From contig VWZP01008563.1 in the NCBI GenBank assembly GCA_013396995.1, positions 369,899 to 433,898 on the forward strand: a stretch of DNA of 64,000 nucleotides, read 5' to 3'. Position 1 is the stretch's first letter. Every line of letters starts with the position of its first letter. Positions 25,807 to 37,189 of the stretch are shown in pieces. Source of the stretch: Dicaeum eximium. Lineage: Eukaryota; Chordata; Aves; Passeriformes; Dicaeidae. The notes under the pieces are model-generated. The model saw only the letters and a program-made list of their open reading frames with translations, searched no databases and had not been told where the DNA came from. The position numbers and the translations under genes were made by a program.

Positions 25807-28800
25807 GCACCAAAATGAAATCACGCTGTCCAACAGCCACAGCTGCCAGAACCCACAGCCCTGAGCACTCAGCACGTGCAGAAGCCTCAGGATTTCTCAT
25901 CAGAGTCTCTGAGCACGGTTTGCTTTCAGTCTCAGCTGCTGCTGCACACAAGTCCCACAGATCTTTCCATATTATTTTGGCTCTCCACTTCCACAAGGGA
26001 ATTACACTTTGGCAGGCAGGGGATTTGTATCATTTCAGCAGAGATCTCTGGGTGCAGCATCAGCCTTTTGCTTGTGTGCCTGGGATTAGCAAGACATTGC
26101 TGAGATCATCATATACATGTTTCACAGCCAGGACAGCTTTTGGTATTAAACAAGGAAAAAAACCCAGGAGAGCTGCAGCCTGCAGCCCTTTGAAAAGCAC
26201 CCTGTGTTTGTTTGAGAGGTAGTTTTGAAGGTGATGATCATTGCAAAGAAGTTCTGCAATTGCTTAAAAAGTTTTCAACTGCACCTAAGAAAAACCCTAA
26301 GAGGTAAAAAAGACTGTAAGCAATCACTCACTCTTCCACAAAAGTTGTATTAAATCTGTCCAATTAATCTGCTGTGAATCACTGGTCAACCAGGATTGCC
26401 ATTCCAGCTGGCTGGGAGGATAAAAAAACCCCACTGAGGAGTGTCTGTGGCACCCAGAAAATCTCTGGGTTTGGGTTTTTCAGATGTGCTGCTCATGCAT
26501 TGTCATTGATTGATATAAAAATGCTGCAGAGCAATGAACAGTTGTTATTTGCACCTCTCACAGGGTAGTAAAACACTCTGAGGAGCATTTTAAAACAGGT
26601 TTTTTCAGAGATGCAGTGCCTGATTTGCTGTAAACACAAGTGATTTGCATCTGTTCTGTGGCAACTCCTGAGGAGAACGCTGCCAGTGCTGGCAGCTCAA
26701 CAAAGCAAAGCTACCACAAAAATAAAAACTGCTCTTTACCTATGCAGACATTTTTAATTTTAGGCTACTTCCAGCATTCTCAGCAGCAGCACAGCTAATG
26801 ATGTGATGGTCTCTGGTGATTTCAGAGCTCACCAGGGTCTGGCTTTCCCAAAAACAAGAGTGACTTTGAGGTTTGGCCGTATCTGGTGAGCACAGACACC
26901 GTGACCGCCCCTGATAAATGACAGTGACACAGCCCAGGGTCCCCCACAAGTGCCTTGGACAACTCCTGCTCCAACCCACAGGGAACCCAACAAGCCCAGG
27001 GTTTGCAGGGACAACTCCTCAGAGGATATTTGTTGGCTCACCTGGAAGGATCTCCCAGTTTGGGAATTCTGCATCAAACAATTCACCAAAAGCAAATGCT
27101 TTATGAAGAAATTGGGGATTAGTGATTGGAAACAAGACCTCAACATTCTCAACTGTGTTTCCTGGGTTAGGAAGAAGTTTCCAGCCCAGTAAATAAATAT
27201 CTGCTGAGGCTGCTCTTCCTTCTCACCCAAATTAGCAATTCACTTAACTACATGTTTGATTTTCAAATATGGCAGTACCAAGTGAGTAAGAGCCAGTCTT
27301 AAACAAACACCTGGTGCAGTCAGGGCATGCTGAACACATTTTCTAGATGAAAAGCCACAGTTTTGCCAGTTAATTGCTTTATCTGCAGCCTCACAGCCCC
27401 AGCCTTAAGCAAATCTCCTGAGTGTGCACCAGAGGCTGCCACAGGAGGAGTTCCCTGACAGTCACTCCTTCCCACAAGTCACAGAATTACCATTATTATT
27501 CTACACTTTGTATAGACAAAATGGTTTTGAAGCAGGACCCTGCTGTGTGTTCCTGAGCCGTTTGTGCAGCTCCCAGCACACCAGCACTGCTCCTTCTGCC
27601 AGCCTCCAGCCCCACCTTATCTTCTCCACAAAACCATTTTCCATGCATCTTTCCTTCCAAGCTATTGCTCCTGAAAGGTTCCTCTTTCCTCCCTCGCCTG
27701 GTGTGCTTTGTCAAAAAGAAATGTAAAGGGTAGAAAAGGAAGAAAACTTCTGGCTTCTGAAAATGTGCCAGATCTATCAGAGATTGTACTAAAATCGATG
27801 GTCTCTTCTGCCACTTCCCTCCAGAATCCACCTCCCTGGTTCTTCATTGCAATGAACCTTCCCTCAGCCTGGCAAAATAAAGAATACCAGCCCTGTGCTG
27901 CTGTGAGTGACCCGTGCCCAGCCCATCCAGGCTGGCTGTGCACGGATAAGGGCCAGACTGTTATTTTAATATCACTGCTAAGCTCATTGAATTGGCACTT
28001 GTGAAACAAAACAACTCAGAAAAGCTCCACACACGAGAAGCTCCATTTCAGCTCCTGGGAACCTCAGTTTGAAGTCCTTTGGAGCTCTGGCTGAGTCTTT
28101 TTGAGGTTTTCTGCAGGCCCCCACCCAGTGCTGTAAGGACCCAGAGGGGCCAGAGCAGCCCCATCTCCTCAGGGGAAGGGTCTCCTCCTGAACATTCGCT
28201 CACTTTATCTTTAAAATCACCCTGGTGACTCCTTTGTTTGCATACTGAGAGTCTCCTTCCTTTAGCATTCAAAACCTGCTGCAGAGAAAGTCATTACATT
28301 TAAAACATTCTGTTCATAAAAGCCCTAAATTGCATTTAAAGTCCTGTTCAGGCACCTGGCAAGGGATCAGATGGGTTTGGGGATGGACTCGGGCCATGAG
28401 GCTGCAAGGAGGAACAACCCCAGCGAGCTGAGCTGTGCTTGTGACAGCTCACACCACCCTGGCATGTTCTGGGAAGATAAAGGAAGAGGAAATACAAGCT
28501 CATGGAGTTCAAGAATGAGAAAACGTAGGCACCCAAAGGCCTGAAGGAAGAATTAGAAACAAAGCAGCTCTTCCCATAAAACATTTCCATTTGGATCCGC
28601 CAGTTCTTGCACCTTATCAGTCTTTCCTGGTAATGTTTCCAGAGATTTTGTTGAGATTTCAGAGCACACTCCCAATTATTAATGTGTGTTTCCCCCCCTC
28701 CCTCATTTTCCAGTCACAGCCCTGGGCCTGAGAAAGTTCTACTTGTCTGACAGGGGTGGCATGTTTGCATTTTTATTAAAAGAGCTTCATGTAATTCAAT

Positions 28801-29091
28801 GGAATTCACTCTACACAAAGAGATAATTTTTTGCAATTATCAGAATCTCAAACATGGATATAAACCAGCTCTTGAAGTTCAACATTTTTGTTTTAGAAAC
28901 ACAGGAAAAACAAAGACACACACCTGGCAGAACTGATGATAGAAATCTGAGCTCCAAAGAAACAGATAATTTGATCATTACCTGAACAAACTGGCTCACA
29001 CTTGTGATGGACCATGCCTGATCCCAAATTCCCCTACAAGCTTTCCAGAGATTTTTAGGGGGAAATAGCAAAAGTTACAGAAATGAGTCAT

Positions 29092-29097
29092 TTTATT
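29092..29097 (-). terminator. DYRK3: Candidate DYRK3 polyadenylation signal
   Basis: AATAAA on the minus strand about 640 bases past the DYRK3 stop, followed by T-rich sequence. Other variants (ATTAAA near 29660) are closer, so the true 3' end is uncertain. Confidence 0.35.
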
Positions 29098-29731
29098 TAG
29101 ATATATCCTGTGTTTCATGGCATTCCTACGCTGCTTTGAAATTTTATCATCTGAGTATTTTCTTTTCCAACAACAAATTCCTTTGGTGTCTACATCCCAT
29201 CACATTTCCTTTAAACCCCAGGATAGATAAGGGAAAAGCAATGCAGAGAAATAAAACTCTTCAAACTTAAGCAATTTGCAAGTCAGTTCCTAATGCATTA
29301 CATTAATGCATTTGTGCTTTTGGTAAGAGATTTAAAAACTTTCCCCCAGAACAGAAAGAGTTCAGCTGAAGATAACTGAAAACATGGAGTTTAAATCAAG
29401 TTCCTTTCCTGCCTTAAGCAAAAGAACCTGTTGAACCATGATAAATGGTTTGAGTTCTAAACCAGCATTTTTAAACAGCACATCAGCCAAACTGTCCCTG
29501 TACTCCCCAGCTGAGCTGAACCCTCAGCAGTGGAATATGCACCAGGTGTGAGTGAGGCAACTGGATAAAATCAGCCCTTTAATGTGCACATTTTTGACTG
29601 ACCTTCCAATATTGCAGACTGAGCCCCTAACAAAAAGTAAATCCTTTAAAACCCTCTGCATTTAATTTCCTCCCGCAGCACGAGCAGCCCGTTACCGCGC
29701 ACGGCGGATCCTGGGAACCCATCACTCCCCA

Positions 29732-31297
29732 CTAGCTGACCAGTTTGGGGAGCACAGTACACAGAGGGATGCTGCCACTGGCCTCAGTGGCCAGGCTGGC
29801 CCTCAGCTTGTTGGGGACTGCAGTCACAGGAGGCAGCTTGCTAGCAATTCCTTGGAAGGAACCCGAATAGCTGGAAAGCCGTCTGCCGGAGCTTTTCTCC
29901 AGGCCGGCTGCTTTGGGCACCCGTTTGCAGATCCAGGGGTGCCGCAGGGCCTGGCTGGGAATCATGCGTGCAGAAGGATCCCAGCTGAGGCAGTCCTTCA
30001 GGAAACCAGTGAACAAGGGGTCATCGCAGCCCTTCAGAGCTGTCACCCAGTCCTTGTTCCCCGGGGCGCCCCGGACCTTGCCGCGGCGCGAGCGGCTCCC
30101 GCTCAGGGTCACCTTCCCGTCGGGCTGCGTCAGCACCGTGCAGTAACGGGGGTGGCCCTTGGAGTTGATGAAGTTCTTGGCTCGCTTGGATTGATCCAAA
30201 AGCTTCTGAGGTGGCATTCCTAGAAGTTCCATGATACAGGCCAGTTGGTCTGCCTCGTCCTCTCCAGGGAAAAGAGGGTAGCCAGTCAAAAGCTCCACCA
30301 GGATACAGCCAAAACTCCACATGTCTATGGGCATCCCATAGCGGCTCCCCAGGATCACCTCTGGCGCCCGATAAAACCGGGACTGGATGTATGTGTAGAC
30401 TCTTTGGTGCTCAAAACAGCTGGACCCAAAATCTATAACCTTGATTCCACTCCTCCCTTGCTGTTTTAGGAGGATATTTTCTGGCTTCAAGTCACAGTGG
30501 ATGATTTTGTTTCTATAAAGGGCATCCAAACACTGCAGGATGGAGTGAGCGAACTTCCGAACCAGCTGGAGGCTGAAGCCCTGAAATTTATTCCTTTTAA
30601 TCAGCTCATACAGGTTCATACTCAAGAGCTCAAAGGTCATGCAGATGTGGTTCCGAAAGGTGAAGCTCTCCAGCATGTGGATCACGTTCATGCTGCCTGT
30701 TTTATCCTGCTTCTTCAGGTGCTCCAGGATCCTGATCTCCTCGGCCGCTTGCCGATGGAACCTCTTCTCATTGCGAACCATCTTTAAGGCCAGGTGTTGG
30801 TGGAGTTTGTGATCGTAGACTTTAGCAACTTGTCCAAAACTGCCCTTGCCAATGATTTTGAGCACCTCATACCTGTAAGCCAGGTGGTCGTGGGGCACGT
30901 GGATGTAGCTGCCTTGGTCGTCGTCGTAGCCGCTGTTGTTGGGGCCGCCGATCACCCCCTGCCTCTTTTTGGCAGACGGCCCCACAAAGTAAATCTCAGA
31001 GAAATTAAAGATCTCCTGCTGCTCGTAAGCTGACAGCAGATGTTTGAACTGTTTGACAGCTTCCTCTGGAGCTTGGGAGACAGCTCTGTGTGATTTCAAG
31101 GAGCTTCCATTGCTTCTAGCACCCAGGCTTTCTAGGGTTTTCTCTTTTGTCAGAGAAGGGAGAGATCTTTCTGGAGTAAGGCCTGCAGACTGAAGAGCAC
31201 TGCTCCTTCTGTTGCCAGAATCCTCAAATAACTGCTCCACTTTGACCTGATTTCCAGCCAGAGGGTGATCCTTCATCATAAGTTTGCCAATAGAAAC
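29732..31297 (-). CDS. DYRK3: DYRK3 coding exon 3 (kinase domain)
   Basis: The acceptor is ttcccttgtag|GTTTCTATTGG and the exon is in frame with exon 2 (residues 62-582). Motifs, numbered in the full protein: DYRK-homology segment around GYDDDQGSYIHV (185-196); glycine loop GKGSFG (211-216); ATP lysine in ALKMV (233); catalytic loop IIHCDLKPEN with Asp330; DFG at 350-352; activation-loop YTYIQSRFYRAPE with the autophosphorylated Tyr in YTY (362-364). A basic SRSRRGK patch in the C-lobe could act as a nuclear signal. The C-terminus is IPLCTVLPKLVS and the stop is TAG. No key catalytic residue is missing. Confidence 0.98.
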   Translation of the reverse strand, partial: VSIGKLMMKDHPLAGNQVKVEQLFEDSGNRRSSALQSAGLTPERSLPSLTKEKTLESLGARSNGSSLKSHRAVSQAPEEAVKQFKHLLSAYEQQEIFNFSEIYFVGPSAKKRQGVIGGPNNSGYDDDQGSYIHVPHDHLAYRYEVLKIIGKGSFGQVAKVYDHKLHQHLALKMVRNEKRFHRQAAEEIRILEHLKKQDKTGSMNVIHMLESFTFRNHICMTFELLSMNLYELIKRNKFQGFSLQLVRKFAHSILQCLDALYRNKIIHCDLKPENILLKQQGRSGIKVIDFGSSCFEHQRVYTYIQSRFYRAPEVILGSRYGMPIDMWSFGCILVELLTGYPLFPGEDEADQLACIMELLGMPPQKLLDQSKRAKNFINSKGHPRYCTVLTQPDGKVTLSGSRSRRGKVRGAPGNKDWVTALKGCDDPLFTGFLKDCLSWDPSARMIPSQALRHPWICKRVPKAAGLEKSSGRRLSSYSGSFQGIASKLPPVTAVPNKLRASLATEASGSIPLCTVLPKLVS

Positions 31298-34200
31298 CTA
31301 CAAGGGAAAAAGAAGTTTAGCTTATCTTTTAAAGCACGAATTAAAAATAAAATCACTGCCAACAGAAAATCGATAACTCGGATGAGTTTGGCATTTATTA
31401 GGAACAAATATAAAATGCTGGACTAAATTAAGTTACAAGTATAGTTATAGAAGGGTACACAAAGAGAAAGCAACTCCCTGAAACAGCACTCGTGCTTTTA
31501 AATCCAGAAAGGGAAACCCTAGCCAGGCAAAGACTCAAACAACCACAAAATACCTATCTGCAGTCTGCAAGGGCCAGAGAACAGCTATGTTTAGCTTCAA
31601 ACGTGGGTGCAGCAGCACAGCCATCAACAGATGCAACTTGCACCTGTCTGGAGCACGGAATGGAACGTGGATGTGCACAGAAGTGGCAGGAAGATTGCAC
31701 AGCCAGGCTGCCACAGGAAGACAAAGCACCACCAGCAGGTGACATATGGCTGGTGTGAGGCAGCTGCACGAGGAACAGGAGGAGGGCAGGGCAAGGCAAG
31801 GCAAGGTAAATCATCCTTTAAAAAAATTAATTGTGGGGGTTTAATTTCAAGGGGAAAACACCATCGTATCCACACCTCCCTTTGAAATCATGGTGGAATT
31901 ATAGAATATCGTGAGATGGAAGGGACCCACAAAAATCATCAACTCCTGGCCCTGCACAGGACACCCCAAAATCCCTCCCAGTCCCTGAGAACGTTGCTCT
32001 GGAGCTCTGGCAGCCTTGGGGCCGTGCCCAGGCCATGGGCAGCCTGTTCTGTGCCCTACCACCCTCTGGGGGAAGAACTTTTATCCAACCTAAACCTCCC
32101 TGACACAGCTCCAGCCATTCTCTTGGGTCCTGTCACTGTCACAGAGGGAAGAGAGAGTTGCACAACTCTCCTAACACCGACCTGAATAACCAGGAACAGC
32201 TCCCACTCCAACTGGGCTGAGAGCAGTCTGCAAGCACTCCCTCTTGCCACCATGTGCTAAAATATTTATATCTGAAATAAACCCATACAAGGCGAGAAAA
32301 ACGCTGTGAAAGTTTCCAGGCTTGTCAATTTTACTATTTAGTAAATGCTGAACACCCCGGAGGTCAATTCTCCCCTAGCACAGCATTTATTCCCTTTCCT
32401 GCTTGCTGGCACTCCTTGCTGAGAGGCAGCAAAGAGGTGTTGGCCCATCCCAGGCAGATTGAAGAAGCCCTGACTGAAGCAGCAACATCTGTTTTCCATT
32501 TTGTCCTTTAATCTAAAAATAAAGATCTCAGACGCGTGCCAAACCGAATCCCTGAAAACCAAAATAACTACACAGGAATCAAACAAAAAATATAAATAAA
32601 CCTGCAGCCCCACAGCCATAAAACCAAATTCCTTTTTAGTTACATCCAGTCCAACATCTCAGCAGGGTCAGCAAATAAGGGAAGTGAACGTTCTTGCCAA
32701 AGCCAACTACAGACAGCTCATAAAAGACTCTGTTTGTGGGTGCTGCCCTGAAATATTAGTTCTTGCTCACATGCCCCTAAAAATGGGCATTTCCCTGCAG
32801 AAGTCAGTCCTTATCAACATGGAGAGATCCTACCAAGCTCCACTCCTCCTATCAACCCCAAAGTGCAGTGTACTGGGAGGGACACGCCTTGCCAGAGTCT
32901 GAAATAAAAACAACAGAGCCCAGCCCTGCTAACTCGGAATAAACGCCTTTTTCTTGGAGCCTGGCTGAACCCCCCAGATAAGAATGACATTTTTCACAGC
33001 TGGCTCAAAGACTCTTCAGTCCAGACCCAAAGAGAAAGCTTACAAGCAGAAGATATAAACACAGAATTAGGGTCACACTTCTTTAAATACTCTCTACCCA
33101 GGAGCAGTAGCAGCTCTGCTTGTGCTGCTGCTCATAGCAAACATTTTGTACCTTTGCATCCCTAAATAAACCAGGAATTCATTATTCCATTCATCCTGGA
33201 ACGATTTCTTAATGAAGGAATTATGGCTTTGGATTTCAAACCTGACTCAACGGTAGTAAGGTCTCAATTTTCACTCTTAGAGGAGTCCCAAAATCAGGTG
33301 CCACATGATGGTGAGACACAAATATAGCTCCATCTTCACTTGAACTCAGAAGAGCTGCACTCAGATGACTCCTGGGTAACACCAGCTTTCCTTATTTTGC
33401 AAATCCCAGGCTCCACAGGTTTTTGGTTTAATTGCTGAAGTGCAGGCAAGAAATGAGGCTGACAACACCAGTGGCACCCTGTTGAAAACTCTCCCTGACA
33501 GAACTTCATTTCCATTGGCAAGGAAACAGTTATTGCAATTCCTATAGAACACTGAATTAAACAGACTGAATTCAGCCCAAGTATTCTCAAAGCAGAGAGA
33601 CTTTGTGTTCTCTGGCAGGCTCAGATGAAGGAATGGGCAGCTGCAGTCACCAGGATTCCTCAATTCTCATGTAACATTACATCATAATAAAACACCTTGC
33701 AAGAAAACTAAAACTCTAGGTATATTCCCATTAAAACTCAGCACCATCATTTTCAGCCTCAGCTCCTGCTTGTCTGAGGTTGGATTTTATTGATACATCA
33801 CCATGCAAACTGGGCATGCTATAAATCCTTAATCTTGACCTAAGAAGTTAACAGGCTTCAAGGAAAAAACACAGATGAAGGCAAGTCAAAGAAAATATTC
33901 ATGGGTTTATATTTGTATTTCACTGGATAGTTCCACCCTACTGACTTGTGTTCAGTTATGAGCAAATAAAGTCACACTACAGCTTCAAACACTGCAGCTG
34001 AAATGTTTCCATATCCCTGCAAACAAAACACCCCAACCCACTACTCTTCAAACCCTACTGCTCAACAAAACTCCAAATTCCTTCTGTTCCCCTTCAACAT
34101 TTCCAAAAAGGGGAAAAAAAACCCCAGACTCGTGCCCCTGAGCTTGCACAGACCAAATTTGTTACAACAAAATCCCACAAGGTGATGATTTTCAAATGCA

Positions 34201-35752
34201 TCTTACTCAGGGAATGTCTATTTTCACTTTTTAGAGAGTGAGAGGGTTTTTTTTTAAGCTTAAGCTCCTTCCCTTCTGCCAGAACTCAACAAGAGCCAGA
34301 ACACATTTAAAACCCATCTAAAGGACAGATCAGTGTACAAAAGTACTGCTGAACATGAGCACTACTGAACCAATTAAAGGGGAAAAAAAATCTCCCGACC
34401 CCACATCTGCTGAGGGAACAGAGCCCTGATGAAAGAGCCCAGCAACACCTTCAGTTCATCAGGAGTGTTCTGGTGGCAAAAGCAGTGACAGATAATGCCC
34501 AAGTTTTCAGAGCATGAATACTTTTGTGAGACTTTTGGCAGTCCCACAGACTCACACTGCTCCTTCTGCTGCTCCTACGTACTTACCCGTCAGAATTTTC
34601 ATGAGGGAAATCAAAATGGAAACGTGCAGGAGGAGGCAGAGCAAAGCGTGTGTGGATTTACTTATCAGAGTGCAAGGTGACACGGCAGAACCCTTCAACC
34701 CTTTGTAAAGTAACTTTTTTTTTATTAAAACAGGAGCTGAGGGCAGTAAGATGGGATTCCTGAGGCTGCCAGCAAGTTCTGCAGTGAACCCAGCACATCA
34801 TTTTCAGGCTCAGGGAAAACAATAATGCAAAGAAGCCCCTACAGAGCTGCAAAATCCCACTTTTAAAATGTATTCTCTGTAGGAAGGTCTCAGACCCCTG
34901 CACAGCTCTCACTGCCACACAGCACAGTGTGAATTCACAGATGACTTTAAAATACTCACATGAGGTCTTGAAAGGGAAGGAAGTCCCGAAGGGCTCCGTT
35001 CTTCATTTGCAGGCTCTGGGTATCTACAGTCATCTATCCTCATATAGGAATCGTATAATCCATCTCCAATCCTGGCTGGAAAGGTCCCACGCACAAACCA
35101 GTTATTCACAACAACTCACACTCACAGAGACAGAGCCAAAGGCTTCAATGCGGCTCCCTCTTGCACATTTTAGTCTGTAAAAATCATTCATTCTCCCTCA
35201 TTCATTAAACGATCTTTGGAGTTTAACTGTAGTTTCATACCGCAAGAGTGTGATGGTTTTGGGAAATCTTAATTCGAGATACTTTTAATTTAGAGGTTCT
35301 TTTTTGTTAATCAACTTCTGTACTGCAAAAAACCACATCCCTAAGAAACATTAACCCCCATTCTCTCCGCTTCCCCTTAATCAGGATAATCCCAAACGAG
35401 CAGAAAACGAGCAAACATTTAAACACTTGATAGGACTATCCTTTAAAGCAGGTTATCCCTTAAAAATGAGATCTAGGTATTACAGCTGCAAAAACGTGCG
35501 GAAGGAATAAAAAAAAAAGGCGGCGTCTCTCGCTGTCGGCTGCTCAAGAACTTAAAATCGCGACTCCTATCGCGACAGACCCGACGGACGGCTGGGACCA
35601 CGCGGGAGGCTCGGCCCAAACCGCATCCCCCCCTTTCCCCGATCCCCGCGGGACCCCCGGCCGCAGCCTCCTCGTCCTCACCCGCTGCGAGAGGCCCGTC
35701 CGGCTTCCTGCCGAGCAGCATCGTGTCGGGGGGGCCCCGGCGCGGGCCCCAT
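29732..35752 (-). CDS. DYRK3: DYRK3, dual-specificity tyrosine-phosphorylation-regulated kinase 3 (three coding exons)
   Basis: DYRK3 is a class II DYRK that autophosphorylates an activation-loop tyrosine and then phosphorylates Ser/Thr; it is known for dissolving stress granules and other condensates. Coding exons on the minus strand are 35752-35682, 35071-34960 and 31297-29732, giving 582 codons plus stop (human protein 588). Exon 1 encodes a short basic N-terminus (MGPAPGPPRHDAARQEAG). Exon 2 encodes IGDGLYDSYMRIDD, equivalent to human LGDGVYDTFMMIDE. Exon 3 holds the DYRK-homology region and the whole kinase domain. I chose the start at 35752 because it has a strong context (G at -3, G at +4), resembles the human N-terminus and gives the same exon 2 phase as human. 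A second start at 35721 with another acceptor also stays open (see findings). DYRK3 is head-to-head with EIF2D. Confidence 0.97.
31298..34959 (-). other. DYRK3: DYRK3 intron 2
   Basis: Unique AT-richer sequence apart from one CR1 copy at 31896-32225. I see no other exon. Short frames here lack splice signals or homology. Confidence 0.85.
31896..32225 (-). mobile_element. CR1 LINE 3' portion in DYRK3 intron 2
   Basis: Antisense copy of the CR1 subtype with gagatggaagggacccaca, ctcctggccctgcacaggac, ccaacctaaacctccctgac and gggtcctgtcactgtcacag. Confidence 0.92.
34960..35071 (-). CDS. DYRK3: DYRK3 coding exon 2
   Basis: 112 bp: it completes a split Gly codon and encodes 37 residues from IGDGLYDSYMRIDD to SLSRPH, ending at CAT|GTGAGT. 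The acceptor region reads tttccagccag|G, so a second AG lies 4 bases upstream; using it would add CCAG and change the phase. Confidence 0.9.
35072..35681 (-). other. DYRK3: DYRK3 intron 1
   Basis: About 610 bp. The first half, next to exon 1, is GC-rich and the second half AT-rich. I see no further feature. Confidence 0.8.
35682..35752 (-). CDS. DYRK3: DYRK3 coding exon 1
   Basis: 71 bp encoding 23 residues plus two bases of the next codon; donor GCAGCGG|GTGAGG. Its start codon lies 37 bases from an N gap, so the rest of the 5' UTR is missing. The composition is very GC-rich, typical of a CpG-island first exon. Confidence 0.8.
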
Positions 35753-35788
35753 GCCCGGCGGGTGCCGCTGCCCAGCGCGGCCGCTCGG

Positions 35789-35908
35789 NNNNNNNNNNNN
35801 NNNNNNNNNNNNNNNNNNNNNNNNNNNNNNNNNNNNNNNNNNNNNNNNNNNNNNNNNNNNNNNNNNNNNNNNNNNNNNNNNNNNNNNNNNNNNNNNNNNN
35901 NNNNNNNN
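35789..35908. other. Assembly gap (120 N) at the DYRK3 promoter
   Basis: Run of N 37 bases upstream of the DYRK3 start, inside GC-rich sequence and at the edge of a 55-bp minisatellite. Confidence 0.99.
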
Positions 35909-36228
35909 TTCGCCTTCTCCCCTCACAAAAATCCGCACCCGCCGCTACGGAGCTCCAGCGCTCGCTTCGCCTTCTCCCTTCACAAAAATCCGCACACCGC
36001 GGGACTCCCGCACCCGGGGCTGCGGAGCTCCAGCGCTCCCTTCGCTTCTCCCCTCACAAAAACCCGCACCCGGGCTGCGGAGCTCCAGCGCTCCCTTCGC
36101 TTCTCCCCTCACAGAAACCCGCACCCGGGCTGCGGAGCTCCAGCGCTCCCTTCGCTTCTCCCCTCACAAAAACCCGCACCCGGGCTGCGGAGCTCCAGCG
36201 CTCCCTTCGCTTCTCCCCTCAGCCGAAC
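35909..36228. repeat. 55-bp minisatellite upstream of DYRK3
   Basis: About five to six units containing gctgcggagctccagcgctc, ccttcgcttctcccctcac and aaaacccgcacccgg. The last four are exactly 55 bp apart (36017, 36072, 36127, 36182); the first ones are longer and divergent. The array may extend into the N gap. Confidence 0.95.
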
Positions 36229-36324
36229 CCGCCCCGCGGGACCCCCGCACACCGCGGAGCGCTCGGATGGAGAAAAGGAGGCTCCTCACACCGCGGTGTG
36301 GAAGGAACGCTCAGTTCAGTAGTA

Positions 36325-36678
36325 ACGTGGTTGCGGAAAGGTGGATGGAGGCAAAACGCTGAGTGCTGCATGTGGGGGGCTCTGGGACAGCACAGGCTGC
36401 CCGACCCTGCCAGTCCCTCTGCAGGAATTGATTTTGAGTAAAAAGTCCAGGACAACGTTCAGCTCGCCACGAGCAGCCAAGGATTTCACCTGGTACCGAG
36501 GGAATTACAGAGCTGGAGGCATCGGTGACATTTCAGAACATAAGGGCTCTCTAATGGCATGTAGGAGGTGTATTTATTTTCACAAACTGCCGTTTAATTA
36601 GTAGAAAAATAAAAATCAAGTGGAGTCTGTGACTTTCTGGCTCTGCACAACACCCTGACAGGAGGGGACAGCCGGGGG
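36325..36678. repeat. Unnamed interspersed repeat, third copy
   Basis: Diverged relative of 23690-24012 and 25222-25544. Shared blocks include gagggaattacagagctgga, gggctctct, atgtaggagg, tttatttatt-type and gtgactttctggctctgcac. All copies end in ggaggggacagccggggggg, and this copy and the one at 25222 run straight on into a CR1-like tail. Confidence 0.88.
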
Positions 36679-36957
36679 GGATTTGGGATCTTATCCCAGG
36701 GAACAGGGACAGGAGGAGAGAGAATGACCTCAGCTGGATCTGGGGAGGCTCAGGTTGGACACCAGCAGGAATTTCCGCATGGAAAGTGTGGTTAGGAAGT
36801 GTCCAGGAGGTTTGGAGTGCCCAGCCCTGGAGGTGTCCAAGGAAGGATGGATGTGGCGCTCCGGGCTGGGGACAAAGTGGGCATCGGGCACAGCTCAGAC
36901 TCGAAGATCCTGGAGGGATTTTCCAATCTCAGTAACTGTGATTTTGGGAAGGCTGCA
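36679..36957 (+). mobile_element. CR1-like LINE tail
   Basis: Same subtype as 25545-25806: gatttgggatcttatccc, gtttggagtgcccagccctg, tggaggtgtccaaggaagga and ggcacagctcagactcga. Confidence 0.88.
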
Positions 36958-37189
36958 ATTACTACAATACTCCTGTAATACTCCTACCCATTCCACACTC
37001 CTCAATCTCCAGCTAGAAATCGATCAGGAACACTCAAGCAAATGTATAAATCACAGCAAGAATGTCCAGCTGCCAGGGCACGTTAACCAGAAGTCAGCTC
37101 CGAAGTTTAAGCACAAAAGAAGCCCCACATTTCTGAGAACTCCTCGTGTGGAGGAGCCCGGGGGGCGCCGTGGGGGGACCCCGGACCCG

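Larger units (their letters stand above)
13616..29091. other. Intergenic region between MAPKAPK2 and DYRK3
   Basis: No recognisable coding exon on either strand. It contains CR1 fragments, minisatellites, a TA microsatellite, an N gap with flanking duplication, and GC/CpG-rich patches near 17050-17300, 18700-18890 and 21420-21530 that might be regulatory. Long open frames here come from tandem repeats or N runs. The 25.9-29.0 kb part is AT-richer unique sequence in which I see nothing definite. Confidence 0.7.

Noticed and set aside
35473..35721. 83-residue frame MLLGRKPDGPLAAGEDEE as a separate DYRK3-side gene
   Set aside because: Beyond 35682 it reads into intron 1 past a clear GGTGAGG donor. 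Only its first 13 codons could be exonic, as the alternative DYRK3 start.
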